Shown: piece after piece, positions 16,440 to 24,149 of the stretch | Layout of the letters: each line of letters starts with the position of its first letter | Position numbering within the stretch: the stretch's first letter is position 1 | Made by a program: the position numbers and the translations under genes | Notes under the pieces: model-generated | What the model was told of the DNA's origin: nothing | Database searches by the model: none | Seen by the model: only the letters and a program-made list of their open reading frames with translations | DNA from: Bog-793 sp050013835 | Lineage (GTDB): Bacteria; Actinomycetota; Acidimicrobiia; Acidimicrobiales; Bog-793 | NCBI GenBank assembly: GCA_050013835.1 | Contig: JBEKEM010000012.1 | Location: 30,888-94,887 of the forward strand | Direction of reading: 5' to 3' | Length of the DNA stretch: 64,000 nucleotides

Positions 16440-18932
16440 GTGAGAGCGGTCATCATGGCGGGCGGCGAGGGCACGCGCCTGCGGCCCCTCACGACGAGCC
16501 AGCCCAAGCCGATGCTGCCGATGGCCAACCAGCCGATGGCCGCGCACATCATCTCGTTGCTGAAAGATCACGGCTTCGACGAGATCATCATCACGGTCGC
16601 GTTCCTCGCCAACACGATCCGCACCTACTTCGGGGACGGTTCGGAATTCGGGGTCCGGATCGACTACGCGACCGAGGAGACACCGCTCGGGACGGCGGGA
16701 TCGGTGCTGAACGCCCGGGAGCAGCTCGATGAGCGGTTCCTCGTGATCTCGGGTGACGTGCTCACCGACATCGATCTCGGTGAGCTCGTGCGCTTCCACG
16801 ACGAGGCCGGGGCCGTCGCCACGCTCGCCCTGAAGGCGATGGAGAACCCGCTCGATTTCGGCATCGTCATCACGGATGACCAGGGCAGGATCGAGCGGTT
16901 CCTGGAGAAGCCGACCTGGGGCCAGGTGTTCACGGACCGGATCAACACCGGCATCTACGTGCTCGACCCGGTCGTGCTCGACCACATCCCGTCGGGCCGC
17001 CCGGTCGACTTCTCGGCGGAGGTCTTCCCCGAACTGCTCGAGGCTGGGCGCCCCCTCTACGGGTTCACGACGGAGCGCTACTGGGAGGACGTCGGGACCC
17101 TCGACGCCTACCTGAAGGCGCACGAGGACATCCTCGACGGCAAGGTCTCCGTCCGTGTCGACGCCTTCCCGCTGCGCGAAGGGGTCTGGGTCGGCGAAGG
17201 AGCCGTGATCGACCCGTCGGCGACGATCGAGGCGCCCGCGCTGATCGGTGACAACTGCCGCGTCGGGCCGGGCGTGAGGATCGGCGCCTACTCCGTGCTC
17301 GGCGCGAACGTCCGCGTCGGCGAGCATGCCGACATCGAACGCAGCGTCGTGCACGACAACTCCTACATCGGTCCGGGGTCGGCGATGCGCAGTTCCGTCG
17401 TCGGGCGCTCGTGCGAACTCCGCCGCGGGGTGAACATCGGCGAGGGGGCGGTCCTCGGCGACCACTGCCGGATCGGCCAATACGCCGTGATCACGGCGGG
17501 TGTCAAGGTCTACCCGCACAAGCTCGTGGAATCGAACGCCACGGTGACGAGATCGATCATCTGGGAGGCGCGCGGCACGCGAGCGCTGTTCGGTCGCCGG
17601 GGCATCTCCGGCCTGGCCAACGTCGACCTCTCGCCCGAGCTCGTCACGCGGGTCGCGATGGCTTTCGCCGCGACGATGCCCCGCGACTCCGTGGTGACGA
17701 CGTCCCGGGACTCCTCGCGCTCGGCGAGGATGTTGAAGCGCGCCGCGATGGTCGGGCTCAACGCGGCGGGGTTGCACGTCGAGGACCTTGAGGCCGCCAC
17801 GCTGCCGCTGACGCGGTTCCACATCCGCTCCGGCCCGAACCAGGGCGGCATCGCCGTCGGGCTCGACCGCGACGACCCGCAGCTCGTCGTGATCCGCTTC
17901 CTCGACGCCGAAGGCGTCGACGTCGACGAGGCGACCCAGAAGAGGATCGAGCGGTTGTTCCACCGCGAGGACCTCCGGCGCGTGCTCGGCGAAGAGATAG
18001 GCGACATCGACTTCCCGGCCCGCGTCGGGGAGCTGTACACGGCGGCGCTCACATCGAGCATCGAGCTCGAGCCGCTGCGCGAGGCGCACTTGAAGCTCGT
18101 GTTGGACTACGCCCATGGCACGGCGAGCCTCATCATGCCGAACGTGCTGGCCAAGCTCGGCGCCGACGTGCTCGTCGTCAACCCCCTCGTGTCGACGGTC
18201 GGCATGCTCGGCTTCGACCGGCTCGAGAGTGCGGCACGGCTGTCCGAGCTCGTGCGGTCGTCGGGCGCGCAGCTCGGCGCGGTGATCGCCTCGGACGGCG
18301 AGCAACTGACCCTCGTCGACGACACCGGGCTGGTGCTCGGCGACGGCGACGCGCTGCTCGCGGTGAGCCGACTCGTCGCCGAGGCGACCCCGGGGGCGCG
18401 GGTCGCTGTGCCCGTGAGCGCCACCTGGCGCCTGAACGAGGTGCTCGCCGAGCTTGGCGCCGAGGTCGTGTGGACCCAGATCGGCACGGCGAACCTGATG
18501 GAGGTGGCGCTCGCGAGCGGGGCGACGCTCGCGGCGAGCACCGAGGGCGGCTTCGCCTTCCCGCAGTTCCTACCGGCCTACGACGCCGTCGCGACCCTCG
18601 TCCGCGTGCTGGCGATGCTGGCGAAAAGCGGTCAGCGGCTCTCGCAGCTGCGCGCCGGGGTGCCGCCCGTCTGCGTCGCCCACGAAACGGTGCTGACGCC
18701 GCTCGACCAGAAGGGCGCCGTGATGCGCGCTTTCCTCGAGCGTGCCCGTACCGGCGAGATCGTGCTCATCGACGGGGTGAAGGTCATTGACGCGTCGGGC
18801 TGGACGCTCGTCGTGCCCGACACGGAGGAGCCGTTCACGCACATCTTCGCCGAGGCCGACGACGAAGCTGCCTCGCTTGCCCGGGTCGGGGCCGCGGCCG
18901 ACGAGATCCGCCATTTCCTGGCCGAGAACTGA
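16440..18932 (+). CDS. nucleotidyltransferase / left-handed helix / phosphomannomutase-like fusion
   Basis: This is an 830-residue fusion. Residues 1-230 form a sugar-nucleotide pyrophosphorylase domain with the signature MAGGEGTRLRPLT and the metal/sugar site VISGDVLTDID. Residues 250-380 are hexapeptide repeats of a left-handed beta-helix. Residues 385-830 follow the phosphomannomutase/phosphoglucomutase fold. The mutase part lacks the active-site phosphoserine motif TASHNP (VTTSRDSSRS stands there). Its metal loop, DGDGDR in true mutases, is replaced by ASDGEQLT, so that half is probably not a working mutase. Annotated relatives are called mannose-1-phosphate guanylyltransferases; the nucleotide and sugar are not proven. 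It supplies activated sugar for wall or polymer synthesis. Confidence 0.78.
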   Translation: MRAVIMAGGEGTRLRPLTTSQPKPMLPMANQPMAAHIISLLKDHGFDEIIITVAFLANTIRTYFGDGSEFGVRIDYATEETPLGTAGSVLNAREQLDERFLVISGDVLTDIDLGELVRFHDEAGAVATLALKAMENPLDFGIVITDDQGRIERFLEKPTWGQVFTDRINTGIYVLDPVVLDHIPSGRPVDFSAEVFPELLEAGRPLYGFTTERYWEDVGTLDAYLKAHEDILDGKVSVRVDAFPLREGVWVGEGAVIDPSATIEAPALIGDNCRVGPGVRIGAYSVLGANVRVGEHADIERSVVHDNSYIGPGSAMRSSVVGRSCELRRGVNIGEGAVLGDHCRIGQYAVITAGVKVYPHKLVESNATVTRSIIWEARGTRALFGRRGISGLANVDLSPELVTRVAMAFAATMPRDSVVTTSRDSSRSARMLKRAAMVGLNAAGLHVEDLEAATLPLTRFHIRSGPNQGGIAVGLDRDDPQLVVIRFLDAEGVDVDEATQKRIERLFHREDLRRVLGEEIGDIDFPARVGELYTAALTSSIELEPLREAHLKLVLDYAHGTASLIMPNVLAKLGADVLVVNPLVSTVGMLGFDRLESAARLSELVRSSGAQLGAVIASDGEQLTLVDDTGLVLGDGDALLAVSRLVAEATPGARVAVPVSATWRLNEVLAELGAEVVWTQIGTANLMEVALASGATLAASTEGGFAFPQFLPAYDAVATLVRVLAMLAKSGQRLSQLRAGVPPVCVAHETVLTPLDQKGAVMRAFLERARTGEIVLIDGVKVIDASGWTLVVPDTEEPFTHIFAEADDEAASLARVGAAADEIRHFLAEN

Positions 18933-18960
18933 GCCGGCGGGCTCGCTACGATGACCCTTC

Positions 18961-19341
18961 GTGAACGTGCCTGAGGAACTCCGCTACACGCCCGGACACG
19001 AGTGGGTACGAGCCGGGGAAGGCGAGGTCCGTGTGGGCATCACCGACTTCGCGCAGGACGCCCTCGGCGACGTCGTCTACGTCTCACTCCCGACGGTCGG
19101 CGACACGGTGGCCAGGGGCGACACCGTCGGCGAGATCGAGTCGACGAAGTCCGTCTCCGAGGTCTACGCGCCGGTTTCGGGCGAGATCGTCGCGGTGAAC
19201 GGCGACCTCGCCGACGCGCCCCAGCACCTCAATGAGGACCCGTACGGCGACGGGTGGTTCTGCGCGATCGCCCCGTCGGCGCCCGAGGAACTCGAGTCCC
19301 TGCTCAGCGCCGAGAAGTACCGGGAGCTGACGACGACGTGA
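18961..19341 (+). CDS. gcvH: glycine cleavage system H protein
   Basis: The 126-residue lipoyl carrier shuttles the aminomethyl group between the P, T and L proteins. The lipoylated lysine is K63 in GEIESTKSVSEV, and the C-terminal LNEDPYGDGWF motif is complete. Length is normal. The GTG start has no Shine-Dalgarno and lies 8 bases after TACGAT (18947-18952), so the mRNA is probably leaderless. It stands apart from gcvT and gcvPA/gcvPB, with the garA-ftsR-hpt-nuclease-merR genes in between, as in mycobacteria. No gene for the L protein or for lipoate ligase is in the window. Confidence 0.95.
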   Translation: MNVPEELRYTPGHEWVRAGEGEVRVGITDFAQDALGDVVYVSLPTVGDTVARGDTVGEIESTKSVSEVYAPVSGEIVAVNGDLADAPQHLNEDPYGDGWFCAIAPSAPEELESLLSAEKYRELTTT

Positions 19342-19402
19342 GGCGTTCCGGGCCGGTTTTTCCCTACGGCGAAGTGTCGCGCGAGCGGCTACCGTGACTG
19401 GG

Positions 19403-19873
19403 GTGTTCTGTCACAACTGCGGACACCGCAACCCGCCGGGTGTGAACTTCTGTTCGTCCTGCGGGGTCGCCCTCGCCCCGAACACGGACACGACAGTCTC
19501 GTTCGTGCCCGAGGAACCGTCCGGGGAACTGGGGGAGGAGGAGCTCGGTGTCGAAGTCGGTGAACTCGCCGCTGGAACAGGCGTGCTCGTCGTGAAGCGC
19601 GGCCCGGAAAGCGGCGCGAAGTTCGTGCTCGACAACGAACTCACACGGGTAGGGCGCCATCCCGAAAGCGAGATCTTCCTCGACGACATTACGGTGTCAC
19701 GTCGCCACGCCGAGTTCCTGCGCTCGGCGGAGGGCTACGTCGTGCGCGACGTCGGTTCGCTGAACGGCACCTACGTGAACCGCGAGCGGATCGACGAGGT
19801 ACCGCTCTCGAGTGGCGACGAGGTCCAGATCGGCAAGTTCAAGCTCGTCTTCCTCGCGGCGCGACCGTCGTGA
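19403..19873 (+). CDS. garA: GarA-like FHA-domain regulator with N-terminal zinc ribbon
   Basis: The product has about 156 residues. Residues 1-25 are a zinc ribbon with two CxxC knuckles (FCHNCGH and FCSSCG). The segment TDTTVSF (residues 28-34) matches the phosphorylated ETTSVF motif of mycobacterial GarA. The FHA domain (about 60-150) keeps the phosphothreonine-binding residues in GRHPESEIFLDD, SRRHAEF and GSLNGTYVN. In mycobacteria GarA, controlled by Ser/Thr kinases PknB and PknG, switches glutamate and 2-oxoglutarate metabolism. I chose the GTG at 19403 because the -10-like TACCGT (19390-19395) overlaps the earlier GTG at 19394. The zinc ribbon is absent from mycobacterial GarA. The gene overlaps the next by 4 bases. 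Confidence 0.85.
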   Translation: MFCHNCGHRNPPGVNFCSSCGVALAPNTDTTVSFVPEEPSGELGEEELGVEVGELAAGTGVLVVKRGPESGAKFVLDNELTRVGRHPESEIFLDDITVSRRHAEFLRSAEGYVVRDVGSLNGTYVNRERIDEVPLSSGDEVQIGKFKLVFLAARPS

Positions 19874-20946
19874 GCAGTCGCGCGGGCGAGGGTGCCCCCG
19901 AGCGCAGCTTCCTGTCGATCCGCGAGGTCCTCGACCTACTGGTCGAGGAGTTCCCCGACATCACGATCTCCAAGATCCGCTTCCTCGAGAGCCGCGGGCT
20001 CATCCACCCGGAGCGCACGGCGTCGGGATACCGCAAGTTCTACGAGTCTGACGTCGAGCGGCTGCGCTGGATCCTGCGCCAACAGCGCGAGCACTTCCTG
20101 CCGTTGAAGGTGATCAAGGGGCGACTCGAACAGGCAGGCGGCACCGCGAACGGGCCCATCGCGCCGTCCCTCTTCGACGGCGACTTCGCCGACCCGCCTG
20201 AGACCCTCGGCGAGCTCGTCGGCGCCGTGGCACTGGCGCCGCACGCCGCCGACGCCTCGTCGTCCGGGGGGAACCCGGACTCGGGCGGGTACGACGAGCT
20301 CTTCCAGCCCCCCGGGGACGACGACGTCCCGACACGCCCCCTCGACGGCGGCCTCGCCGACGCCTCGGCGGGCCCGCCCGAGGGGGAGAGCGACGCGCCT
20401 CCGGGCAAGGACAGGGCCGAAACCGCCCCGCCGCCGCGCCGGCGGGTGGCGCGGGCCGAACGCGGCGGGACGGGCCCGGCCGCCAAGGACAAGGCGACCA
20501 AGTCGACGACCCGGCGCACGGGCGGACGCCCACCGCGGGGCGGTGATCCAGGACCTTCGGGGAAGGTGACGGGGTACAGCGCCGCCGAGCTGGCCCGGGC
20601 CGCCGGGGTCGAGATCCGCGTCGTCACCGAGCTCGACGAGTACGGGCTGATCAGCCAGGTCGAGGTGGCCGGGGCGCACGCCTACCCGGTAGACACCCTC
20701 GAGGTCGTGCGCGTCGCCGCCTTGTTCGGCAAGTTCGGCGTCGAGCCGCGGCACCTGCGCACGTTCAAGCACGCCGCCGAGCGCGAGGCGGGGCTGTACT
20801 CGCAGGTCGTCACGCCGCTGCTCTACCAGCGCAACCCCGAGGCCCGCGCTCGCGCCCTCGCCGAGCTGAAGCGGCTCGTCGAGCTGGGCGCCTCGCTCCA
20901 CGAGGCCTTCGTGAAGGCGGCGCTCGGCGACCTCGGCCGGGGATGA
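19870..20946 (+). CDS. ftsR: MerR-family regulator, FtsR/Rv1828-like
   Basis: The 358-residue protein has an N-terminal winged helix (about residues 14-80: SIREVLDLLVEEFPD and YRKFYESDVERLRWI). A low-complexity Pro/Gly/Lys linker of about 120 residues follows, then a second helical domain (about 235-350: SAAELARAAGVEIRVV, PRHLRTFKHAAERE). FtsR of Corynebacterium and Rv1828 of Mycobacterium have this two-domain form and lie next to garA; FtsR activates ftsZ. The linker is longer than in those proteins. The start overlaps garA (GTGA) and the end overlaps hpt (ATGA), so garA-ftsR-hpt form one coupled operon. Its ligand is unknown. Confidence 0.82.
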   Translation: MSSRAGEGAPERSFLSIREVLDLLVEEFPDITISKIRFLESRGLIHPERTASGYRKFYESDVERLRWILRQQREHFLPLKVIKGRLEQAGGTANGPIAPSLFDGDFADPPETLGELVGAVALAPHAADASSSGGNPDSGGYDELFQPPGDDDVPTRPLDGGLADASAGPPEGESDAPPGKDRAETAPPPRRRVARAERGGTGPAAKDKATKSTTRRTGGRPPRGGDPGPSGKVTGYSAAELARAAGVEIRVVTELDEYGLISQVEVAGAHAYPVDTLEVVRVAALFGKFGVEPRHLRTFKHAAEREAGLYSQVVTPLLYQRNPEARARALAELKRLVELGASLHEAFVKAALGDLGRG

Positions 20947-21536
20947 CGGACCGGCCGGCGGGGGCGCTGTCGGCCGGGGAGATCGCCGCCATCGTCACCC
21001 GGCTCGCCGGTGAGATCGACGATGACCACCCCGACGGCGTGGCGATCGTCGGGCTCCTGAAAGGCGGCGTCTTCCTCGTCGCCGACCTCGTCCGGGCGCT
21101 CACCGTCTGGTGCACAATCGACTTCTTGGCGCTCTCGTCGTACGCCGCCGGCGAGCGCCGGGTGCGGATCCTCAAGGATCTCGACCAGGACGTGACGGGC
21201 AGGGACGTCGTCGTCGCCGCCGACGTCGTCGACACGGGGCTCTCGATCCGCTACGTCGTCGACCTGCTCGAGCGACGGGGGGCGCGTCGCGTCGACGTCT
21301 GCACGCTGCTCGACCGGCCCGGGCGGCGGATCCTCCCCGTGCCGATCCGCTACTGCGGCACGACGGTCACCGAGGACTTCCTGGTCGGCTACGGCCTCGA
21401 CCTCGGCGACCGCTACCGCAACCTGCCGTCGATCCGCGTCGTTGACCCAGATGCGGTCGCCGCCGACCGCGCAGGCTTCGAGATGGCCGTATTCGGGCAG
21501 GAAGGCGCTGTTTCGGGCGCCGACCACCGGGAGTAA
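20943..21536 (+). CDS. hpt: hypoxanthine-guanine phosphoribosyltransferase
   Basis: The 197-residue cytoplasmic enzyme salvages hypoxanthine and guanine with PRPP. Seen motifs are LKGGVFLVADLVRAL for the first loop, the PRPP-binding VVVAADVVDTGLSI, and the C-terminal DFLVGYGLDLGDRYRNLP typical of HPRT. In the PRPP motif the usual 'ED' pair reads 'AD', an uncommon change at the first acidic residue. The ATG overlaps the stop codon of ftsR. Mycobacteria keep hpt elsewhere, so its place between ftsR and the nuclease gene is a local feature of this lineage. Confidence 0.88.
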   Translation: MTDRPAGALSAGEIAAIVTRLAGEIDDDHPDGVAIVGLLKGGVFLVADLVRALTVWCTIDFLALSSYAAGERRVRILKDLDQDVTGRDVVVAADVVDTGLSIRYVVDLLERRGARRVDVCTLLDRPGRRILPVPIRYCGTTVTEDFLVGYGLDLGDRYRNLPSIRVVDPDAVAADRAGFEMAVFGQEGAVSGADHRE

Positions 21537-21545
21537 GTTCGAGTC

Positions 21546-22037
21546 ATGCTGGAGGTGCGCCTTACGGCGGTCCGGGTCGACCTGCAGTCGAACACGCCCG
21601 TCGTGCTCCTCCAGGAGCTCGACGGCGAGCGGTCGCTGCCGATCTTCATCGGCGCTCCCGAGGCGACGGCGATCGCCTTCGCCCTCCAGGGGGTCGACGT
21701 GCCCCGGCCGATGACCCACGACCTCATGAAGGACCTGATCGAGGTGCTCGGTGCCAGCGTGGACCGCGTCGTCGTGAGCGAGGTGCGGGACTCCACGTAC
21801 TTCGCTGAGATCCACCTCGCCGTCGCCGGGCGGTCGCTCGAGTTGTCCTCGCGGCCCTCGGACGCGATCGCACTGGCCGCGCGCACCCACTCGCCGCTCT
21901 ACGTCGAGGACGAGCTGATGGAGGCGGCGGGGGTCGTCCTTGAGGACGACGACGAGGAGGACGACGCGCCGGAGGAGATCGTCGGGGAGTTCCGCGAGTT
22001 CCTCGAACGGGTGCGCCCGGAGGACTTCACGGCCTGA
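21546..22037 (+). CDS. bifunctional nuclease family protein (BFN, DUF151)
   Basis: The 163-residue protein belongs to the BFN/DUF151 family, the Rv1829 equivalent. Typical marks are LPIFIGAPEATAIA, the RPMTHDLMKDLIE segment and SRPSDAIALAART. An acidic tail (LEDDDEEDD) follows and may form a flexible C-terminus. Relatives have DNase/RNase activity or regulatory roles; which applies here is unknown. The ATG has no Shine-Dalgarno and lies 6 bases after TAAGTT (21534-21539), pointing to its own leaderless promoter inside the cluster. Confidence 0.85.
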   Translation: MLEVRLTAVRVDLQSNTPVVLLQELDGERSLPIFIGAPEATAIAFALQGVDVPRPMTHDLMKDLIEVLGASVDRVVVSEVRDSTYFAEIHLAVAGRSLELSSRPSDAIALAARTHSPLYVEDELMEAAGVVLEDDDEEDDAPEEIVGEFREFLERVRPEDFTA

Positions 22038-22065
22038 GCCGGCGGACCGGCGGGGGATCTGGTGG

Positions 22066-22095
22066 TTGACTCGCCCCCGGGCCCGGCCGTAACCT
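22066..22095 (+). promoter_or_regulatory. promoter of the second MerR gene
   Basis: TTGACT (-35, 22066-22071) and TAACCT (-10, 22090-22095) are separated by 18 bases and lie 77 bases before the MerR start codon. The palindrome at 22097-22126 covers the expected transcription start. Confidence 0.6.
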
Positions 22096-22096
22096 C

Positions 22097-22126
22097 ATGA
22101 CAGCAGCGTAGTTACGCGCCTGTCAT
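22097..22126 (+). promoter_or_regulatory. 30 bp palindrome, candidate MerR operator
   Basis: ATGACAG and CTGTCAT are perfect inverted arms, and inside them GCGTA-GT-TACGC is a second perfect palindrome with the same centre. The site sits directly after the -10 box, where a bound dimer would block transcription. Autoregulation by the MerR protein encoded downstream is the simplest reading. Confidence 0.6.
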
Positions 22127-22171
22127 CGCGACGGTCCGCCGCCCCGGACGCGTTTCTGCCAGGAGGAAGGC

Positions 22172-22657
22172 GTGATGACGACGTCCGACGGGGGTTTCCG
22201 GGGCCCGCAGGTCTGCAAGCTCGTCGGGATCACGTACCGCCAGCTCGACTACTGGGCGCGCACGGGACTCCTGCGGCCGTCGCTCGCCGACGCCCACGGC
22301 TCGGGTTCGCAGCGGCTCTACTCCTACAGCGACGTCGTCGAGCTGAAGGTGATCAAACAGCTGCTCGACGCCGGCGTCAACCTCGGCCAGGCGCGCCGCG
22401 CCATCGCCTGCCTACGCCAGTCGGGCGGCGACCTCGCCGCGGCGAACCTTGTGCTCGGCGCCGAGGGCACCGTGCTCGCCCGCTCGGGCGAGGAGATCGT
22501 CGATCTGCTGCGCGGTGGCCAGGGAGTCTTCAACATCGTGCCGCTCGCCGCCGTCGTCGGCGAGGTGGACGCCGCGATCCTCGTCCTCGACCGCGCGGGC
22601 GCCGCCGCCGGTGCCGAACCGCTCCCTGAGGCGCAGGGAAACCGGGCGGGTAGCTAG
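22172..22657 (+). CDS. MerR-family transcription regulator (Rv1830-like)
   Basis: The 161-residue protein starts at ATG-ATG after AGGAGGAAGG. The winged helix fills about residues 8-75 (QVCKLVGITYRQLDYWARTG, SQRLYSYSDVVELKVIKQLL). The C-terminal half is a helical and Ala/Leu-rich effector or dimer domain with GEEIVDLLRGGQGVF. Position between the nuclease and the glycine decarboxylase genes matches Rv1830 of mycobacteria. The palindrome at 22097-22126 is its likely binding site. Confidence 0.85.
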   Translation: MMTTSDGGFRGPQVCKLVGITYRQLDYWARTGLLRPSLADAHGSGSQRLYSYSDVVELKVIKQLLDAGVNLGQARRAIACLRQSGGDLAAANLVLGAEGTVLARSGEEIVDLLRGGQGVFNIVPLAAVVGEVDAAILVLDRAGAAAGAEPLPEAQGNRAGS

Positions 22658-22702
22658 AACGCCCAGGAGAAGGCCATCCGCCCGGACCGAGTTGAGCGAA
22701 CC

Positions 22703-23065
22703 GTGAGGTTCGCGCATTCCTCGGAGCGGTTCCTTGCCGAGCTGCTCGACTTCTACGGCGTCGCCTGGGAGTACGAGCCGGTCGAGTTCGTGCTCTCCTG
22801 GGACGAGGGCGGCCGGCCGACCTCGGGCTTCCGGCCCGACTTCTACCTGCCGGACTACGACCTGTTCCTCGAGCTCACGACGCTGCGCCAGGGACTGGTG
22901 ACGCGCAAGAACGCCAAGTTGCGGCGGCTGTGCGAGCTCTACCCGGACCTCAACATCCGGATGCTCTACCGGCGCGACTGCGCCAACCTCGCCCTGAAGG
23001 CTCCGCCGAACGGGCGCGGGGACCCGGACGCGAAGGGCACGTTCCCGTCCACCATGGCCGGCTAG
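22703..23065 (+). CDS. PD-(D/E)XK-like small protein next to gcvT
   Basis: The 120-residue protein reads like a restriction-endonuclease fold: FLAELLDFYGVAWEYEP, then RPDFYLPDYDLFLELTT and KLRRLCELYPDLNIRMLYRRD. The D...ExT arrangement matches the D...ExK core except that the Lys is Thr, so catalysis is doubtful. Similar small proteins, often annotated hypothetical, occur beside gcvT in actinobacteria. The start is GTG at 22703, with a weak upstream site. It ends 11 bases before gcvT and is likely co-transcribed with it. Confidence 0.6.
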   Translation: MRFAHSSERFLAELLDFYGVAWEYEPVEFVLSWDEGGRPTSGFRPDFYLPDYDLFLELTTLRQGLVTRKNAKLRRLCELYPDLNIRMLYRRDCANLALKAPPNGRGDPDAKGTFPSTMAG

Positions 23066-23076
23066 CCGGTGATGCG

Positions 23077-24141
23077 ATGAGCCTCCGACAGAGTCCGTTG
23101 CGGTCCGAGCACGAGGCGCTCGGCGCCAAGCTCGTCGAGTTCGGCGGCTGGGAGATGCCGCTGTCGTACCCCGCCGGGACGATCGCCGAGCACCTCGCCT
23201 GCCGGCGGGCCGCCGTCGTGTTCGACGTGAGCCACCTCGGCACCGTGCGCCTGGAGGGCAGCGGCGCCCACGACCTTTTGCAGGAGACCTTCACCAACGA
23301 CCTCGGCAAGATCGGGCCGGGCCGGGCGCAGTACACACACCTGCTCGACGAGGGGGGCTCCGTCGTCGACGACTGCATCATCTGGTGGCTTGACGAGGAG
23401 ACCTTCGACGTCATGCCGAACGCCTCGAACACGGCCTCGGTGCGCGACGCCATCGGCGGCGTGGACACGACGGCGTCGCGGGCGATCCTCGCCGTTCAGG
23501 GCCCCGCGGCCCGCGAGGTCGTCGCCAAGGTCGCGCCGGCTGCCGCCGCGGTCCCGCACTTCGGGGTGGCATCCTTCGAGTACGCCGGCGCCAGGTGCGT
23601 CGCCGCCGGAACGGGCTACACCGGCGAGGACGGCGTCGAGTGCGCCGTGCCGGCCGCCGCCGCCGGCGAGTTCTTTCGGGCCGTCATCGCCGCCGGGGCC
23701 GCGCCGGCGGGGCTGGGGGCGCGGGACACCCTCCGGCTGGAGGCCGGGCTGCCTCTCCACGGCCACGAGCTCGGCCCGGGGATCACGCCCTTTCAGGCGG
23801 GGCTCGGCTGGGTCGTCGCCCTCGGCAAGCCGGCCTTCCGCGGCAAGGCCGCCCTCGAGGCCGAGCAGGCGGCGGGTCTCAGACGCCGGCTGCGGGGGCT
23901 CGTCGCGAGCTCGCGCCAGGTGCCGCGCGCGTGTGACCGCTGCTTCGTCGCCGGCGCCGAGGTCGGCGTGGTGACGAGCGGCAACTTCTCGCCGGTTCTC
24001 GAACGGGGTATCGCCCTCGCCTTCCTGCCGCCGGATCTGGCCGACGGAGCCGAGGTCGAGGTGGACGTGCGGGGGAGCGCGGTGCCGACCTCGGTCGTGA
24101 AGCCACCGTTCCGGCGACTCGCCGGCCCAGCGCCGCACTAG
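23077..24141 (+). CDS. gcvT: glycine cleavage system T protein (aminomethyltransferase)
   Basis: The 354-residue enzyme releases ammonia from the aminomethyl-lipoyl H protein and forms methylenetetrahydrofolate. Seen are the N-terminal GGWEMPLSYPAGT, FDVSHLG, the folate-binding YTGEDGVECAVP and the C-terminal KAALEAEQA and GVVTSGNFSPVLERGIALAF. Length is normal. The ATG at 23077 fits the family's start (SPLRSEHEALGAKLVEF). The gene is followed 8 bases later by gcvPA, so gcvT-gcvPA-gcvPB make one operon. There is no room for a glycine riboswitch in front of gcvT, and none is seen before gcvH. Confidence 0.93.
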   Translation: MSLRQSPLRSEHEALGAKLVEFGGWEMPLSYPAGTIAEHLACRRAAVVFDVSHLGTVRLEGSGAHDLLQETFTNDLGKIGPGRAQYTHLLDEGGSVVDDCIIWWLDEETFDVMPNASNTASVRDAIGGVDTTASRAILAVQGPAAREVVAKVAPAAAAVPHFGVASFEYAGARCVAAGTGYTGEDGVECAVPAAAAGEFFRAVIAAGAAPAGLGARDTLRLEAGLPLHGHELGPGITPFQAGLGWVVALGKPAFRGKAALEAEQAAGLRRRLRGLVASSRQVPRACDRCFVAGAEVGVVTSGNFSPVLERGIALAFLPPDLADGAEVEVDVRGSAVPTSVVKPPFRRLAGPAPH

Positions 24142-24149
24142 GGAGGGCC

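Noticed and set aside
15645..18305. Very long open frame on the minus strand opposite the nucleotidyltransferase fusion
   Set aside because: It is antisense to a gene with clear domains, is rich in Arg, Asp and Gly as expected for a GC-rich shadow frame, and has no recognisable motif.
22038..23076. Glycine riboswitch before the gcv genes
   Set aside because: The space before gcvT is only 11 bases, and the leader of the MerR gene holds a palindrome and no tandem glycine aptamer pattern.
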